From Apium graveolens (Eukaryota > Streptophyta > Magnoliopsida > Apiales > Apiaceae): a DNA stretch of 64,000 bases. Below the pieces are notes generated by a model. It was not told the DNA's origin. It searched no databases and saw only the letters and a program-made list of their open reading frames with translations. The stretch is taken from positions 149,203,346-149,267,345 of the forward strand of contig NC_133650.1 in the NCBI RefSeq assembly GCF_009905375.1, in the 5' to 3' direction. The position numbers and the translations under genes are program-made. Shown piece after piece: positions 47,187-60,045 of the stretch (position 1 is the first letter of the stretch; each line of letters starts with the position of its first letter).

Positions 47187-47958
47187 TTGAGAAGCAAAAG
47201 TTCTAATGCTAAAAGCTATAATGAGAGTCTATGCAATAGACTTGAAAGAATTTGGAATGATCATTTAACGCGGATTAAGTTATCTTACGATAATAGATCC
47301 TATGTCAGTATTGAGGTATCGCCTTATGAGATCCTTGAGGGAAGACAATGTCGATCTCCCTTGTGTTAGGATGGAATTGTAGAGCGCAAGATGCTCGGAC
47401 CCGCAGTAGTCCAAAGGACCAAGGATATGATAGATCTAATCAGAGGACGGCTGGTAGTAGCCCAAGATGGACATGATAAGTATGTTGATTTGACACGAAA
47501 GGATAAAGGGTATGAAATAGGGGACCTAGTAATGTTATAGGTATCCCTTGGAAAGGATTGATGAGGTTCGGAAAGAAAGGAAAGCTAAGTCTACAATTTG
47601 TTGGACCCTTGGATATATTAAGACATATTGGGAAGATAGCATATGAGCTAGCCCTACCCCCGAATATGTAGCAAGTTCATAATGTGTTCCACGTATCAAT
47701 GTTAAGAATATGTAATTCCGATGCCAGATAAATAGGGGCATATGAGCGCATAGGCATGCGACCAGACATAACCTATAGGGAGCAACCAGAAAGGGTTATA
47801 TATCGAAAAGGGACAAGTGCCTAGGAGAAGGGTTATCAAACTAGTCAGAGTTTGATGGTAGAACCACAATGTGGGAAAATTGACTTGAGAGTTAGAAAGT
47901 GCAATACTAAGAAAGTATCCCTATTCATTTCTATCTGATTCCGGGACGGAATCCTTTT
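47187..47958 (+). pseudogene. pol: Tek-A integrase C-terminal remnant
   Basis: Frames give WNDHLTRIKLSYDNRSYVSI, SPYEILEGRQCRSPLC, a stop, LGPAVVQRTKDMIDLIRGRL, KGYEIGDLVML, and near the end KLVRV, a stop and SDSGTESFKEGRL just before the polypurine tract. This order matches the Tekay/Del integrase tail. Many stops: no product. Confidence 0.8.
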
Positions 47959-47971
47959 AAGGAGGGGAGAC
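47959..47971 (+). promoter_or_regulatory. Tek-A polypurine tract
   Basis: AAGGAGGGGAGAC directly before TGTAATAACC of the right LTR. Confidence 0.88.
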
Positions 47972-50900
47972 TGTAATAACCCCAATTTTTGGAAATTTTT
48001 GAAACCCTTATGAATAGTGTTTTTGCTGAATGAGAAAACTTTTCATGCCACACTATGTAGGGGTTCTGATATGGATATTCTGAGATTTTATTAGTACTTT
48101 ATATGAGATATAAGTGTATGTAAAGATCGTCAGAATCCAAATCCGAACACTTTGGTTTTTCCCGGAAATCCACAAGATCCGGAGAGAATTGAGTATAAGG
48201 TAACAGGATAAAAAGGATTTAAATTAAAGGATTATAATAGAGGATCATAAAAAGGAATATAATATATTGAGAGAGGTTAAGGGAACCTAAGTAATAAGAT
48301 CCCGGGTATGGTCCCTCAAACGAGAAACGAGAACGAAAGTTAAGCGAACCGTATAACAGATCAGCGGTCATTAGGCAAACAATTAGAAGCTAATCAAAGG
48401 GATTAGTGGGGATGATGTCATCCAACCAATAGAAAGAGGACAAAGGAGGGGTGATGACATCACAAAGTGATGCAAGCATGACATAAGAGGGAAGGAAGTG
48501 TGGTGGAATATTAACCATACAAAATCAAGGGTAAATGGGTAATTGACCTAAAACAAAACAAAAACAACCAACCAAAAATCAAATCAAAGCAAAACCACAA
48601 AAATCTCTCTTTCTTCTTCATCTTGCTCTCGGCCTTTTCAAGAAAAACAAGGAGGAGTTTTCAAAAACTCAAGCTACACACCTTCAAAAATTATAAGGTT
48701 TGTTTCTTTAGCTTCCATAATTCATAACTTAGTTATGCTATAAGTTTGGATCCAAGAATCCAAGGTTTACCTAGTTAATCAATTCCTAAAAGTTTAGGGT
48801 GAATAGTAACTTTCAAGAACAAATTTTTGATTCTTGATTTTATTTGTAAGGACAAGGTAGCTTAAGCATAGATCAAGGCTTCCATGGGCTTTCCAAGGAT
48901 CTTTCATTGATTAAAAGCTTCAAGAAGGTATAAAACTTCAAACCCTAGCTTTACTTTTGAGTATTAGGAATGGTTTTGATTGTTATGATTCATGAGGAGC
49001 ATGATCCTTGTATACTTAGAGTGTGGTCGGATTTGTAATGAGTTTGAAGTTGTAAATCTTGATTATTGGTTAATGAACTTAAGTATAGCTTTTAGTTCAT
49101 GTTTGAGGGTAGTATAAAGTTCATAATATTGAGTTTTGGGGCTGTTAGGATGTGATATGGATGGACTTTGATTGTATGAAGGGATTGGGGTTGTTTGGTG
49201 ATGGAATTGAATGGTATAAAATTGGGAAATCGCGTAAACATAGCCGTCGTAATGCCCGATTTACCGTAGACTGTTTTTGTTCTTAAGATCAGAACCCTTG
49301 AACTCACTGCTAGGTTTTGACCATTGCCATGATTAGATAGTTCATGTTACGAGCTTCGTTTTGATATGTAGTTCGTTCGATTCCGATGCACGGTTTAGGA
49401 GAAACGACTGTTTCAAGTAACGGCGTTTCGCGAACGAAACTTTTCCCCTCGCCTTACTTTGAAACATAGGTTAAAGACCAAAAAGGGTTAATTAATGTAT
49501 GAAACATTTATGGTAAGTGTGTTAGGCAGTTGGTAAGACACTCACGAAGGAATCGCTTTAAAACTCGTAAAGGTTAAATTATTAAAAATGGTGGAGCCGA
49601 GGGTACCCGAGTGATTTAAGCGAATCAGTGAGCGCAAAACAAGCGTTAGAGTCTAAGTTAGTTAAAGTATAGAATTACAAGTGATTTTGGTTTAATTCCA
49701 ACTTACTTGTTGTTTATAGGTTACCAGACTCGTCCCGAGCCTTTTATCACCCCAAGTCGCTCAGGCAAGTATTCTATCCGTTATACTGTTGTTGTGATGA
49801 ATATATGTATTTGCATTATCTTGCGATAGATGCATGTTGGATAATTAGCAAATGATGCGATATATTGTAGCATGTGATGTGGTATATATGCATGCCTGTT
49901 TCATATTCTTGAAATATATATCTGTTGGTTCAGTTGATAATACCTATGCTAGAGGATAGCGGTAACTTGCATATACCCTTAGTATAGGGACCCAAAGGTG
50001 GAAATATTTTCTAAAACCGGGAGTCGAGGATCCCGAGTAGATTTTGTATATATGGATATGGATATATATATATATATTTATATATATATATATGGTTATA
50101 GTTTTCCAAACTGTTAATCGAATAAGGTTTATTCGATAACTTTAACTTTATTTTATTATTGAATATTATCTCGAATATTCATCGGAGGACTTATGACTCC
50201 TTTTATTTTATTTATTGAATATTATTTGAATATTCATTCGAGGACTTATGACTCCTTTTATTTTATTTAGTGAATATTACTTGAATATTCATCGGAGGGC
50301 TTATGACTCTTTTATATTATTTATTGAATATTATTTGAATATTCATTCGAAGGCTTATGACTCAGTTTATATTATTTAATGAATATTATTTGAATATTCA
50401 TTTGAGGATCTATGACTCCGATTATTTGCCGAGGTATATTCTTTATTTTATTAAAGAATAAGGTGTCAATAATCAAACTTATTTTCGATTATTCAAATAA
50501 AGATAATACTTTCATATAAGTATATCTTGGGTTATTTAACACTCGTTTCAAGTATAAGTTTTAATACTTCTACTTCAATTATTTTTATAAAGATTATTCT
50601 TTATGGGAATATTATTTAAATAATAATATTCAGTCATTTTCTAAATATTCTGGGGACTGATTTACTTCATTAAATCAGCTTTACTCCAAACACTCTTTAA
50701 AGTGTTTTCGAGTCTTCAAAATGATTTTTAAAAGTTAGAGCGGATCCCAAAACTCACTTTTTTATATTTAAGATCTTCCTTTTTAAGGGGATTTAAATAC
50801 TCGCTCAAAACCTGGGGAATCCGGCTCTGTGGTGTATTTTATATTCGCAACGAGGTTGCAGTTTTGGTAAATGAATTGATTACTTGCCCAATGTTCGGGA

Positions 50901-52287
50901 AGTAAGCCCATCTAATTGAGTCGGCATAAGCGACAGGCCGGGGTACGGTCTATTATTGTGTAAGTGGCTGGGTGGCAGTCCATCAACGCGTAAGAGGCCG
51001 GGTGGCGGTCCAGCACAAGGTCCTTATGAGGCCAGGGTGATGACCGGTGGGGGATTCATCCATCTACTAGTAGAAAAGGTTACTTATTGGTATCTTTGCC
51101 TGATCAGCAAGATATCTGGTTTATGCCAAAATTCTTTTCCTTTCCAAAATTCATTGGATGATTCAAACTCTGTTCATACTTTACATGACAGATGTTTTCA
51201 GGAAATGTATAAAGGAAGATGTATATGTGGATATATATATATATATATATATATCAGAACTTAATGAAGTATGTCATAACTTCATTTCCTTTAATGATAT
51301 TTTAAAGATGGAATCTATTCAAATCTGGTCTTGTAGTCTCATCTATGTGATGAACTTTTGAAACTGATTATAACTTGAACGGTGGTAGTTCAAGTAGTAT
51401 TTGGGAAAGATATAAGTATATTGGGGTATCTTGTAACTTCATCTTTTAAACTTATATCTAATTAATAATTATCTTATGAATGACAAAGATTTTCAGAAAA
51501 ACGTTGAGACAAGGTTAGATATATGAGATCACCTTGCAACGATATTTTTTTTTATACAGTTATACACTGGGATTTTGTGTATATTATGCATGGAAGAGGA
51601 CTTCCAATATTTTGAAAAGTATATATGTATATATATATACACTGAATATTTTGCGACTTCATCGCATTAAGATATCAACTTGGTTCATTTCTTTTGACCA
51701 AGACTTTCATGAGTACTATGAGAAGGCTCATATGCTAGTAAGTATATACTAGTAATTATCTTACACACGATAAAAGATTCTAGTAAGTATCCATTTAGAT
51801 ACTTATATTATTATTATCACTATATATTATCTTGCGAGCTGTAAGGCTCACTCTTGCTTTATTTCTTCATCACACAACAACAGTTAGGAAAGATGGCCAG
51901 ACTCCAGCAGACCCAGCGCAAGCGCGTGGGAAGCGTCCCGCGTCTTTCCGATGATGTTGTGGCTGCTATAGCTGCAGAGGTAGATCTATTGGTAGATCAG
52001 GCATTCTACTTTTGAGAATCAATTATGTATAATTATAACTTGTGGCAGATAATGGCAATTAACTGTAAATTTATCAAGTAATCATTTCGGGTTGTAATAA
52101 CTTTTAAATTGTGGATTCAAAGACTTGTACTTATTTGAATTTCATCTCTGAGACTATAACGGGTTATGGTGTATGTTAGTGTGGGGTCACAGCATAAGGT
52201 TGTTTATTATTAATTAAGTGAAGTGATATTGTGGAAAGAAAGACCGTGACGACCCGGATCCCCGACCCCGGATCTGGGGGTGTTACA
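47972..52287 (+). repeat. Tek-A 3' LTR
   Basis: Partner of 38223-42538, same length; contains copies of the 55-bp repeats (50156-50430) and the GC-rich motif. Confidence 0.95.
51893..52015 (+). CDS. Micro-ORF (40 codons) in the right Tek-A LTR
   Basis: Same frame as 42144-42266 with one Pro-to-Ser change (CCC to TCC). Being in the 3' LTR it would lie at the very end of the transcript or drive out into Cop-1. Confidence 0.35.
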   Translation: MARLQQTQRKRVGSVPRLSDDVVAAIAAEVDLLVDQAFYF

Positions 52288-52380
52288 CTTCTCCACAAAG
52301 TCTGATAGCAGGGCTTTATTTCCTGTCATATGTCCTGAACATCCACTGTCCAGAACTAGGATGTTTTTCCTGTTGCCCTG
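52288..52380 (-). pseudogene. pol: Cop-1 protease N-terminal part
   Basis: Minus reads NRKNILVLDSGCSGHMTGNK then ALLSDFVEK: the aspartic protease active site (LDSG) of copia pol. It is cut by Tek-A after VEK and continues at 38222. Upstream is the gag stop (52396) and a conserved TTTGTGATTGCAGGGCA. Confidence 0.9.
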
Positions 52381-52395
52381 CAATCACAAAGACCA

Positions 52396-54734
52396 CTAAT
52401 GATTAGTTTTAAGGACCCAGACATGCTTGGATCCTTTGGCCTTATTAAGTCTGTTAACATTTGCACCGGATTTAGCATCAAAGTTTATGTTAACATTTTT
52501 CTTATCAGAATTTACACTATCAGACTTTGAATCAGAACTTACACTAGAAGGAACAATGATAACTTTCTTTAAAGAAGGTTTTATTTGATAATAATCATAG
52601 TACAGACTATGATATTCCTTACAAGTATAAATGGAATGCCATAAACTACCACAATAAAAACAAGGATTTTGTGGCTTATATATAACAGAATGACTCTTAA
52701 CTCCTGACTTTGCAGGTAAGGAGTTTATGTTCTTATTTTTCCTGCAAAAAGAAGCCAGATGGTTAGAACTTCCACAGTTATGACACGTTTTCCTAAGAGC
52801 TTCAGGAACAGGCTTATAATCATTGCTTTTATTCACACCTTCCTTTCAATTCCTATTTTTCCTAGGTGATTTTGCCTTGTTTACATTCTTAACATCTTTC
52901 AGCTTATGCTTAAGCTGCTTCTTAGTCATTAAGCCTACGTTTACTTCAGTTGTCTTTTCCTGTTTTAGTTTGTCAGAAGTTAATTCCTTTTTAACTTTTG
53001 ATTTCTCATTATCAGACTTTATAGCTACAAACTTAACAGGCTTTAGCTTAGATTTTTGTTTAACAGCTATAGGCTTAACATCTACAGTTCCTTTATCATT
53101 CTTATCCTCTCCATAACCTAAGCCCTCTTTCCAGTTTTCACTACTTAACAAATTCTGAGTTGTTCTGCCAGAGTTAGTCCAAGTCCTGATAATCTCTCTT
53201 TCTTTTTCTAACTCAGCTTTTAGAGATTCATTCATTTTAAGCACTTCATCCCTAACATAGAAAGTATCATCTCTATCTTTTTGAGTTTGATGGAACATGA
53301 CTAACTCCTTTTCTAAATAATCATTCCTCTTTTTGCAAGCAAGATTTTCAGAAGTTAATCTTTCACATGTTAAAGTTTGATCTCTATAACTAATGAACAT
53401 GGTTTTAAGATATCTTCTCAACTCATTAATATCATCAGTATGAAAAGCATAAGTAGTTTGAGGTACCTTTAATTCAGCAGCTTCAGAACTGCTTTCAGCA
53501 CTTGCCTTATCAGCATTTGCCATCAAGGCATAATTCTCCTCACTTTCAGAATCTGAGGTGTCTGTCCAGCTTTTCTTCTTTATGATAAGAGCCTTGCCTT
53601 TGTCACCTTTACTTTCTTGTAATCAGGAGATATGTGGCCTTTCTCACCACAGTTGTAGCATTTAACATTTGTATAATCTCCTCTGTCAGACTTTCCTCCT
53701 CTTCCCTCAGATTTTCTGAAATTCTTCTTATCAGAACTTGTGCCTTTCCTGGAAAACTTCTTTCCCTTCCTGAACTTCCTGTATGCAATCTTTGTGATTC
53801 CTTTCACCATAAGAGCACACAGCTTCATCATCTCTTCATCAGCATCCGTCTCAGGTAAGCTTTTAGATTCTGAGTCATCATCACTTTCAGAACTTGATGA
53901 CTCAGTATCAGACTTTGTGAAGAGAGCTTTACCCTTGTCTTTCCTTGAGGTAGCTGCCTTGGGGGATTCTTCTTCAGCCTTAAGAGCAACTGTCCTTGAC
54001 TTTCCTCCTTTCCTCTTGCTTCTTTGTTCCATCTCAAGTTTATGAGTCTTGAGCATTCCATAAATTTCATCAAGAGTTGTTTCATCAAGATTATAGTTGT
54101 CTCTTATTGTTGTTGCCTTCAAATCCCAGCATTCAGGAAGAGCTAACAGGAATTTAAGGTTTGAATCTTCAAGATCATACTCCTTATTAACCAGTGACAA
54201 ATCATTCAAGAGTTTGACAAATCTATCATATAAATCAGTCAATGACTCATTAGCCTTTGAGTCAAAGTGTTCATACTCTTGAGTGAGTATTGTCTTCCTG
54301 TTCTTCTTAATCGTATTAGTTCGCTGACATCTTGTTTCCAGGGCATCCCATATCTCCTTTGTAGTCTTGCAGTTTATTACCCTGTTTGATATTACATTAT
54401 CAATGGCACTATGCAGTAAGTGTCGTACCTTAGCATCCTTAGCAATTGATGCGATATCTTCAGCAGTGTAATCACTCTTCTCCTTTGGTACAAACTTTGC
54501 TGCTTCACCTGCAACTGCAACAGCGAGCTTGGTTGGTTTGTGAGGCCCTTCCTTGATTCTATCAAGATATTCTGGATCTGTAGCTTCCAGAAACATGGTC
54601 ATCCTCACCTTCCATATGGCATATTCAGATGGTCTCAATATGGGAACTCATATAGTCTCATATCGGCTTTGAATTTGTGTCTTTGGAGGATCTTCGCTTT
54701 TGGTGGGCTTAGTTGGAGTTTCTATTTCAGACAT
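52396..54734 (-). pseudogene. gag: Cop-1 gag with three zinc knuckles
   Basis: The ATG at 54734 (MSEIETPTKPTK) is followed by an in-frame TGA at 54648-54650, then a long open Gag core (EYAIWKVRMTMFLEATDPEY, LTQEYEHFDSKANESLTDLY, LDEIYGMLKTHKLE). Knuckle 1 reads CYNCGEKGHISPDYK with Tyr for the last Cys. A frameshift near 53612 leads into a coiled-coil part (53526-52846), a TGA, then knuckles 2 and 3, CHNCGSSNHLASFC and CFYCGSLWHSIYTC, both complete. The stop is TAG at 52396. Three knuckles and a long coiled coil are in keeping with large SIRE-type Gag. It would package element RNA. Confidence 0.88.
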
Positions 54735-54773
54735 GATTGTGTGTGAATCTTAAACTGTTTGTGCATTAACAGA

Positions 54774-54790
54774 TAGGCTCTGATACCAAT
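54774..54790 (-). promoter_or_regulatory. Cop-1 primer binding site
   Basis: On minus ATTGGTATCAGAGCCTA directly follows the 5' LTR end CCTAACA. Confidence 0.92.
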
Positions 54791-55385
54791 TGTTAGGTCA
54801 CACACACACTGTAGAGGGGGGTGAATACAATGTATAGCACAATCAAATTGAACTTTAATAACTCAAGTAACAGAAAACAAACTTTATTGAAACAATAAAC
54901 TCTGTTACAGTATGGAACTATTCTCTCTCAGTGATGAACAAATATCACGAGAGCTGCTAGGGTTTCAATAATTAATCTTCTCGATTATGATAACACTTAT
55001 AGTGTAAACCCTCTGTCTGTGTTTATATACTACATAGTTACAAGATAATCGCTAAATGATATGGAATATAATTCTGCTTCCTAAAATATATCAATCAGAT
55101 ATCTTTTCTTCCAAGTATTCTATTCTTCATAGAATTCCATCTTCATGCATATCTCTTCTTATGTTTGTCTCGATCTTCTATCCTTTAACCAGCTGCTTTC
55201 CTTATCTAAACGTCCTTCAGTACTTAAGTTCTGATATCCATCTTCTGATGATTATCTCCTGATAATATAAGTACTGATATCCTTAAGTCCTGATTTCCAG
55301 TAAGTACTGATTTATCCTGTTTAAGTAAGATCTGAAAACTAAACATAAATCACATTAGCCATGACATTATCAAATATATCTAACA
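54791..55385 (-). repeat. Cop-1 5' LTR
   Basis: 595 bp partner of 28046-28639, followed by the TSD AGGTC at 55386-55390. Confidence 0.94.
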
Positions 55386-55390
55386 AGGTC

Positions 55391-55510
55391 AAATGTCCAG
55401 TCATTGAGAAAGTTGAGAAAATTAAAGTTAAGAATGTTGTTTTGCCTGATAAAGGCCAATTTTACAAGTATGCTGGACCCAACCAAGCTTGGGTTCCGAA
55501 GAAGGTCTAA
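55391..55510 (+). pseudogene. gag: Cop-2 gag C-terminal end
   Basis: It resumes the frame cut at 28045: 40 codons ending AWVPKKV and TAA (55508-55510). Directly after comes TTTGTATTGCAGGGCA, nearly the same as at the Cop-1 gag-pol junction. Confidence 0.85.
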
Positions 55511-55550
55511 TCCATTTGTATTGCAGGGCATTAAACAGGTGCAACCGGTA

Positions 55551-58500
55551 GTGTAGATTCTTGACAGCGGATCATCAAGACATATGACCGGAGATAGAGC
55601 CCTGCTATCAAATATGGTTGAGAAAGCTGGCCCAGTGGTTACCTTTGGGGATAACAGCAAATGTTTAACTGAGGGATATGGCTGTTTGCAAGCTGGTAAT
55701 GTTATAATTGAAAATGTGTATATTGTGCAAGGACTTGAACACAATCTGCTTAGTCTTAGTCAGTTATGTGACAATGGCTACAATGTTTTATTCGACAAGC
55801 TGAAGTGTCAGATTCTGAACAAGAAAAGTGAAAAACCCTCCTTGATGGGAATCCGGAAAGGAAATCTGTTCGTAGCTGACATGAACTCTGGAAGCAATCC
55901 TGAAGTCAATTGTTTCTATGCAAAGGCATCGTCAGATGAGAGTTGGCTATGGCACAAGAGACTTTCTCATCTCAATTTCAAAACAATGAATTCTCTTGTC
56001 AAAAGAGAATTGGTCAGAGGTCTGCCTCAGCTGGAATTCTCCCCAGAAGGACTGTGTGAGGCTTGCCAGAAAGGAAAGTCAAAGAAAGCAAGTCACAGAG
56101 GCACTGACACATCCTCCATAACTGGTGTTCTGCAATTATTGCACATGGATTTATTTGGACCAGTTAATGTTCTTTCGATGTCAAAGAAGTGTTATTGTCT
56201 TGTGATAGTTGATGACTATTCCAAGTATACGTGGGTTTTATTCCTTCACTCTAAGGATGAAACACCACAAGTTGTGATTGATCATATCAAGTTGATTGAG
56301 ATAGATTCTAATGTCCCTATTAGAGCAATAAGGTCAGATAATGGAAGAGAATTCAAGAATTCACTTCTCAATGGATTCTGTACAGACAAAGGGATTACCA
56401 GACAATTTTCAGGTCCTAGAACCCCTCAGCAAAATGAAGTGGTAGAAAGAAAGAATCGTACATTGATTGAAGCTGCAAGAACTATGTTAAGTGAATCAGG
56501 TCTTCCAATATACTTTTGGGCTGAAGCTGTCAACACTGCATGTTATACTCAGAATCAAACTCTAATCAACAAAGACTTCATGAAGACTCCTTATGAGATT
56601 ATGAATGAACAGAAACCTTCTATCAAATACTTTCATGTATTTGGTGCCAGATGCTTCGTGCTGAAGGATAGAGATGATCATCGTGGTAAATTCGAGGCAA
56701 AGGCATATGAGGGTATTTTTGTTGGATATGGAAGAAGATCATACAGGGTGTATATCATTGATCAACATAAAGTAACTGAAAGTGTCAATATCACATTTGA
56801 TGACACTAAACTCCCTAGTATCCAAACTGAAGATCCTTCTGAGAAACTGAAGTTTGATGATATGTCAGATTCAGAATCAGAACATGATCAAGAACCTGAG
56901 GTTGTTGCTGGTGAAGAACATGTTAATCATGATGATACTCAAGGTAATGGTGATGGAAACATTGGCAACGATGGAGATACCACTGCTACTGACGAGGAAT
57001 CATCAAGTCAACCTGACAACAACTCAGGAGGAGATGCTGAAGGATCAACTAGTAGGACACAACATCCCAATGAATTTCAAGGCGAATCATCAAGATCAAA
57101 TCTTCCAAGACAGGCTGTCTGGAATAAAGCTCATCCTTTTGAGTTGATTATTGGTGATCCAGATGTTGGAGTCAGAACTAGACATGCTACTCAAAATGAA
57201 TGTTTGTTCTCAGGATTTCTTTCTGAGATGGAACCTAAGAAGATTGAAGAAGTACTGACTGATCCAGATTGGGTGATTGCTATGCAAGATGAACTCAATC
57301 AGTTTGAACATCAACAAGTTTGGAAACTGGTACCTAGACCTACTCACAAGAAAGCTGTTGGTACTCGGTGGGTATTCAGGAATAAACTGGATGAAGATGG
57401 TGTGGTTACAAGAAACAAAGCAAGACTGGTAGCTAAAGGGTATTCTCAAGCTGAAGGCATTAATTGTGATGAAACCTATGCTCCGGTGGCTAGACTAGAG
57501 GCCATCAGGATATTTCCGGCATTCGCAACATTCTTAAACTTTAAAGTTTATCAAATGGATGTCAAGAGTGCCTTTCTGAATGGAAAGCTGGATGAAGAGG
57601 TGTATGTAGAGCAACCTCCTGGTTTTGAAGATCCAGATCATTTGGATTTTGTTTACTTTCTTTTCAAGGCTATCTATGGTCTCAAACAGTCTCCGAGAAA
57701 ATGGTATGACACTCTCTCTGAATTTATTATTGAAAATAGCTTCATAATAGGTGTCATAGACAAAACTCTCTTCTCTAAAAAGCATAAGAATGATACTATA
57801 TTAGTCCAAGTCTATGTGGATGATATAATATTTGGGTCTACTAATGATAATCTCTGTAAGATATTTGCTAAGTTAATGCACAGCAAATTTGAAATGAGCA
57901 TGATGGGAGAGCTGAAGTTCTTTCTTGGATTACAAGTAAATCAAAGGTTAGATGGAACTTTTATTTGTCAATCCAAGTATCTCAAGGAACTCCTCAAAAA
58001 GTACAATCTAGAGGATTCTGCATCAGCAAGGACTCCATCAACTACAGCTGTCAAGCTTGGACCATGTGAAAACTCCATTAAGGTAGATGTCACAAGCTAT
58101 AGAGGTATGATTGGCTTGTTACTCTATCTTACTGCAAGTAGACCAGATATTATGTATGCTACATGCTTATGTGCAAGGTTCCAAGCGGATCCTAGAGATA
58201 TTCATCTCGTTGTTGTTAAACGAATATTGAGATATCTTAAGGGAACACCAAATCTAGGTATTTGGTACCCTAAAGAATCTGGTTTTAACCTTGTTGGATA
58301 TACAGATTCAGATTACGCAGGAAGTGTTGTTGATAGGAAAAGCACCTCAGGGAGTTGTCAATTCCTAGGTAGCAGACTAGTCTCATGGTACAGCAAGAAA
58401 CAACAAACAGTTTCCAATTCAACGATCGAGGCTGAATATATTGCTGCTAGAAGTTGTTGTGCTCATATCTTGTGGATTAGGAATCAGCTATGGGACTATG

Positions 58501-58718
58501 GCTCTGTATTGAACAAAATACCTATTCTATGTGACAATACAAGTGCAATAGCCATCACCAAAAACCCTGTGCAGCATACAAGGACCAAGCACATTGACAT
58601 CAGATATCATTTTATTAAAGAGCACGTCATGAATGATACTGTTGAACTATTTTTTGTTCCAACAGAAGAACAAATAGCAGATATTTTCACTAAACCACTT
58701 GATGAATCCACATATTAG
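55551..58718 (+). pseudogene. pol: Cop-2 pol: protease, integrase, reverse transcriptase, RNase H
   Basis: One frame, open for 1,044 codons from 55584; the only stop is TAG at 55554-55556, three codons before the protease site [12 protein letters not shown]. Then comes the HHCC finger ([14 protein letters not shown] ... [11 protein letters not shown]), the integrase core ([27 protein letters not shown] with Glu for the usual Gly), RT ([43 protein letters not shown]) and RNase H ([43 protein letters not shown]). It ends just after [10 protein letters not shown]. One G-to-A change (Trp to stop) is the main visible break, so it could have been active until recently. Confidence 0.92.
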
Positions 58719-59094
58719 TTGGTAAATTGGGTATGTTGAATAGCTTTAGTGATTAAACTAGTTAATATCTGAGTTCTGTTCTTGAATGAATTTACAAATG
58801 AATTTTTCATGAATGAAAAATTCATTTGTAAATTTATTTTATCATATTTATCATTTTTTCTTGCTTATTTCTATGTAAGTTTTATTATCTTATCTTCTTT
58901 ATTTATTCTACTTGTTAATTTTAAATATCTCAGAATATTTTATTTTCTCTAAAAATATTTTTCTATGAATTTTATTTGCTAAAATTCAACAGAAATCTAT
59001 TTTTGGAATAAAATATAATTACTTCTGAAATATTGTTATTTTTGTAAATGTTTTCTGTAAGTGTAAATTCTGTTTAAATTGTTTTATTACTGCA
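58719..59094 (+). other. Cop-2 spacer after pol, AT-rich
   Basis: No gene. It contains AATTTACAAATGAATTTTTC next to ATGAATGAAAAATTCATTTG (about 58789-58835), a self-complementary stretch. Confidence 0.5.
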
Positions 59095-59472
59095 ATGACA
59101 ATCGGCAAGACAATTGAAATTGTCTTGCTGAAAGTCATTTCAGTGTATATGTGTTTTATTTATTTTTTCAGTTTAGTTTTATACTGGCAAGACAATCGAT
59201 ATGACTATCAATAGTCTTGCCAGTAATAAAATTTATGTCATATATATTCCTTTTTTATTTATTTAATTTATACTAGAATGACAATCGGTATGACTATCGA
59301 TTGTCTTTTTAGTTTATTTGGTTTAATTCATGTATTTAATACTGGTATGACAATCGGTATGACTATCAGATTGTCATACCAGTTATATTTTTCCTTTTTA
59401 AATTCCAACCGTTTGCCTGGTATGACAATCGGGAAGACAATCGGTATGACTATCCTCGATTATCATACCAGT
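59095..59472 (+). repeat. Row of five hairpins built from a GACAATCGGTATGACTATC word
   Basis: Arms: 59105-59114/59119-59128 (10 bp), 59182-59193/59214-59225 (12 bp), 59280-59287/59298-59305 (8 bp), 59341-59355/59369-59383 (15 bp, perfect) and 59417-59431/59457-59471 (15 bp, one mismatch). Loops of the last four hold a TATGACTATC word. The same word family (GATTGTCTTGCCGATAGTC) fills part of the Cop-2 LTR. Confidence 0.85.
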
Positions 59473-59483
59473 TGCCCTACTTA

Positions 59484-60045
<562 letters not shown>

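Larger units (their letters stand above)
38223..52287 (+). mobile_element. Tek-A: Tekay-like Ty3/Gypsy element with 4.3-kb LTRs, innermost and youngest
   Basis: 14,065 bp, flanked by the perfect duplication CTTCT (38218-38222 and 52288-52292), inserted in the Cop-1 protease. LTRs 38223-42538 and 47972-52287, both 4,316 bp, nearly identical. Primer site TGGTATCAGAGC right after the left LTR and polypurine tract AAGGAGGGGAGAC right before the right LTR. The 5.4-kb interior holds only rearranged, stop-ridden gag, RT/RNase H and integrase remnants, so it is non-autonomous. Confidence 0.95.
28046..55385 (-). mobile_element. Cop-1: SIRE-like Ty1/Copia element nested in Cop-2, itself split by Tek-A
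   Basis: Flanked by the target duplication AGGTC (28041-28045 and 55386-55390). LTRs at 54791-55385 (5' on minus) and 28046-28639 (3'), TGTTAG...CTAACA. Minus order: primer site, gag, PR, IN, RT, RH, spacer with a small ORF, long extra ORF, polypurine tract. About 13.3 kb without Tek-A. The two LTRs differ at about 20 of 594 positions by eye, so it is younger than Cop-2 and older than Tek-A. Confidence 0.94.
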
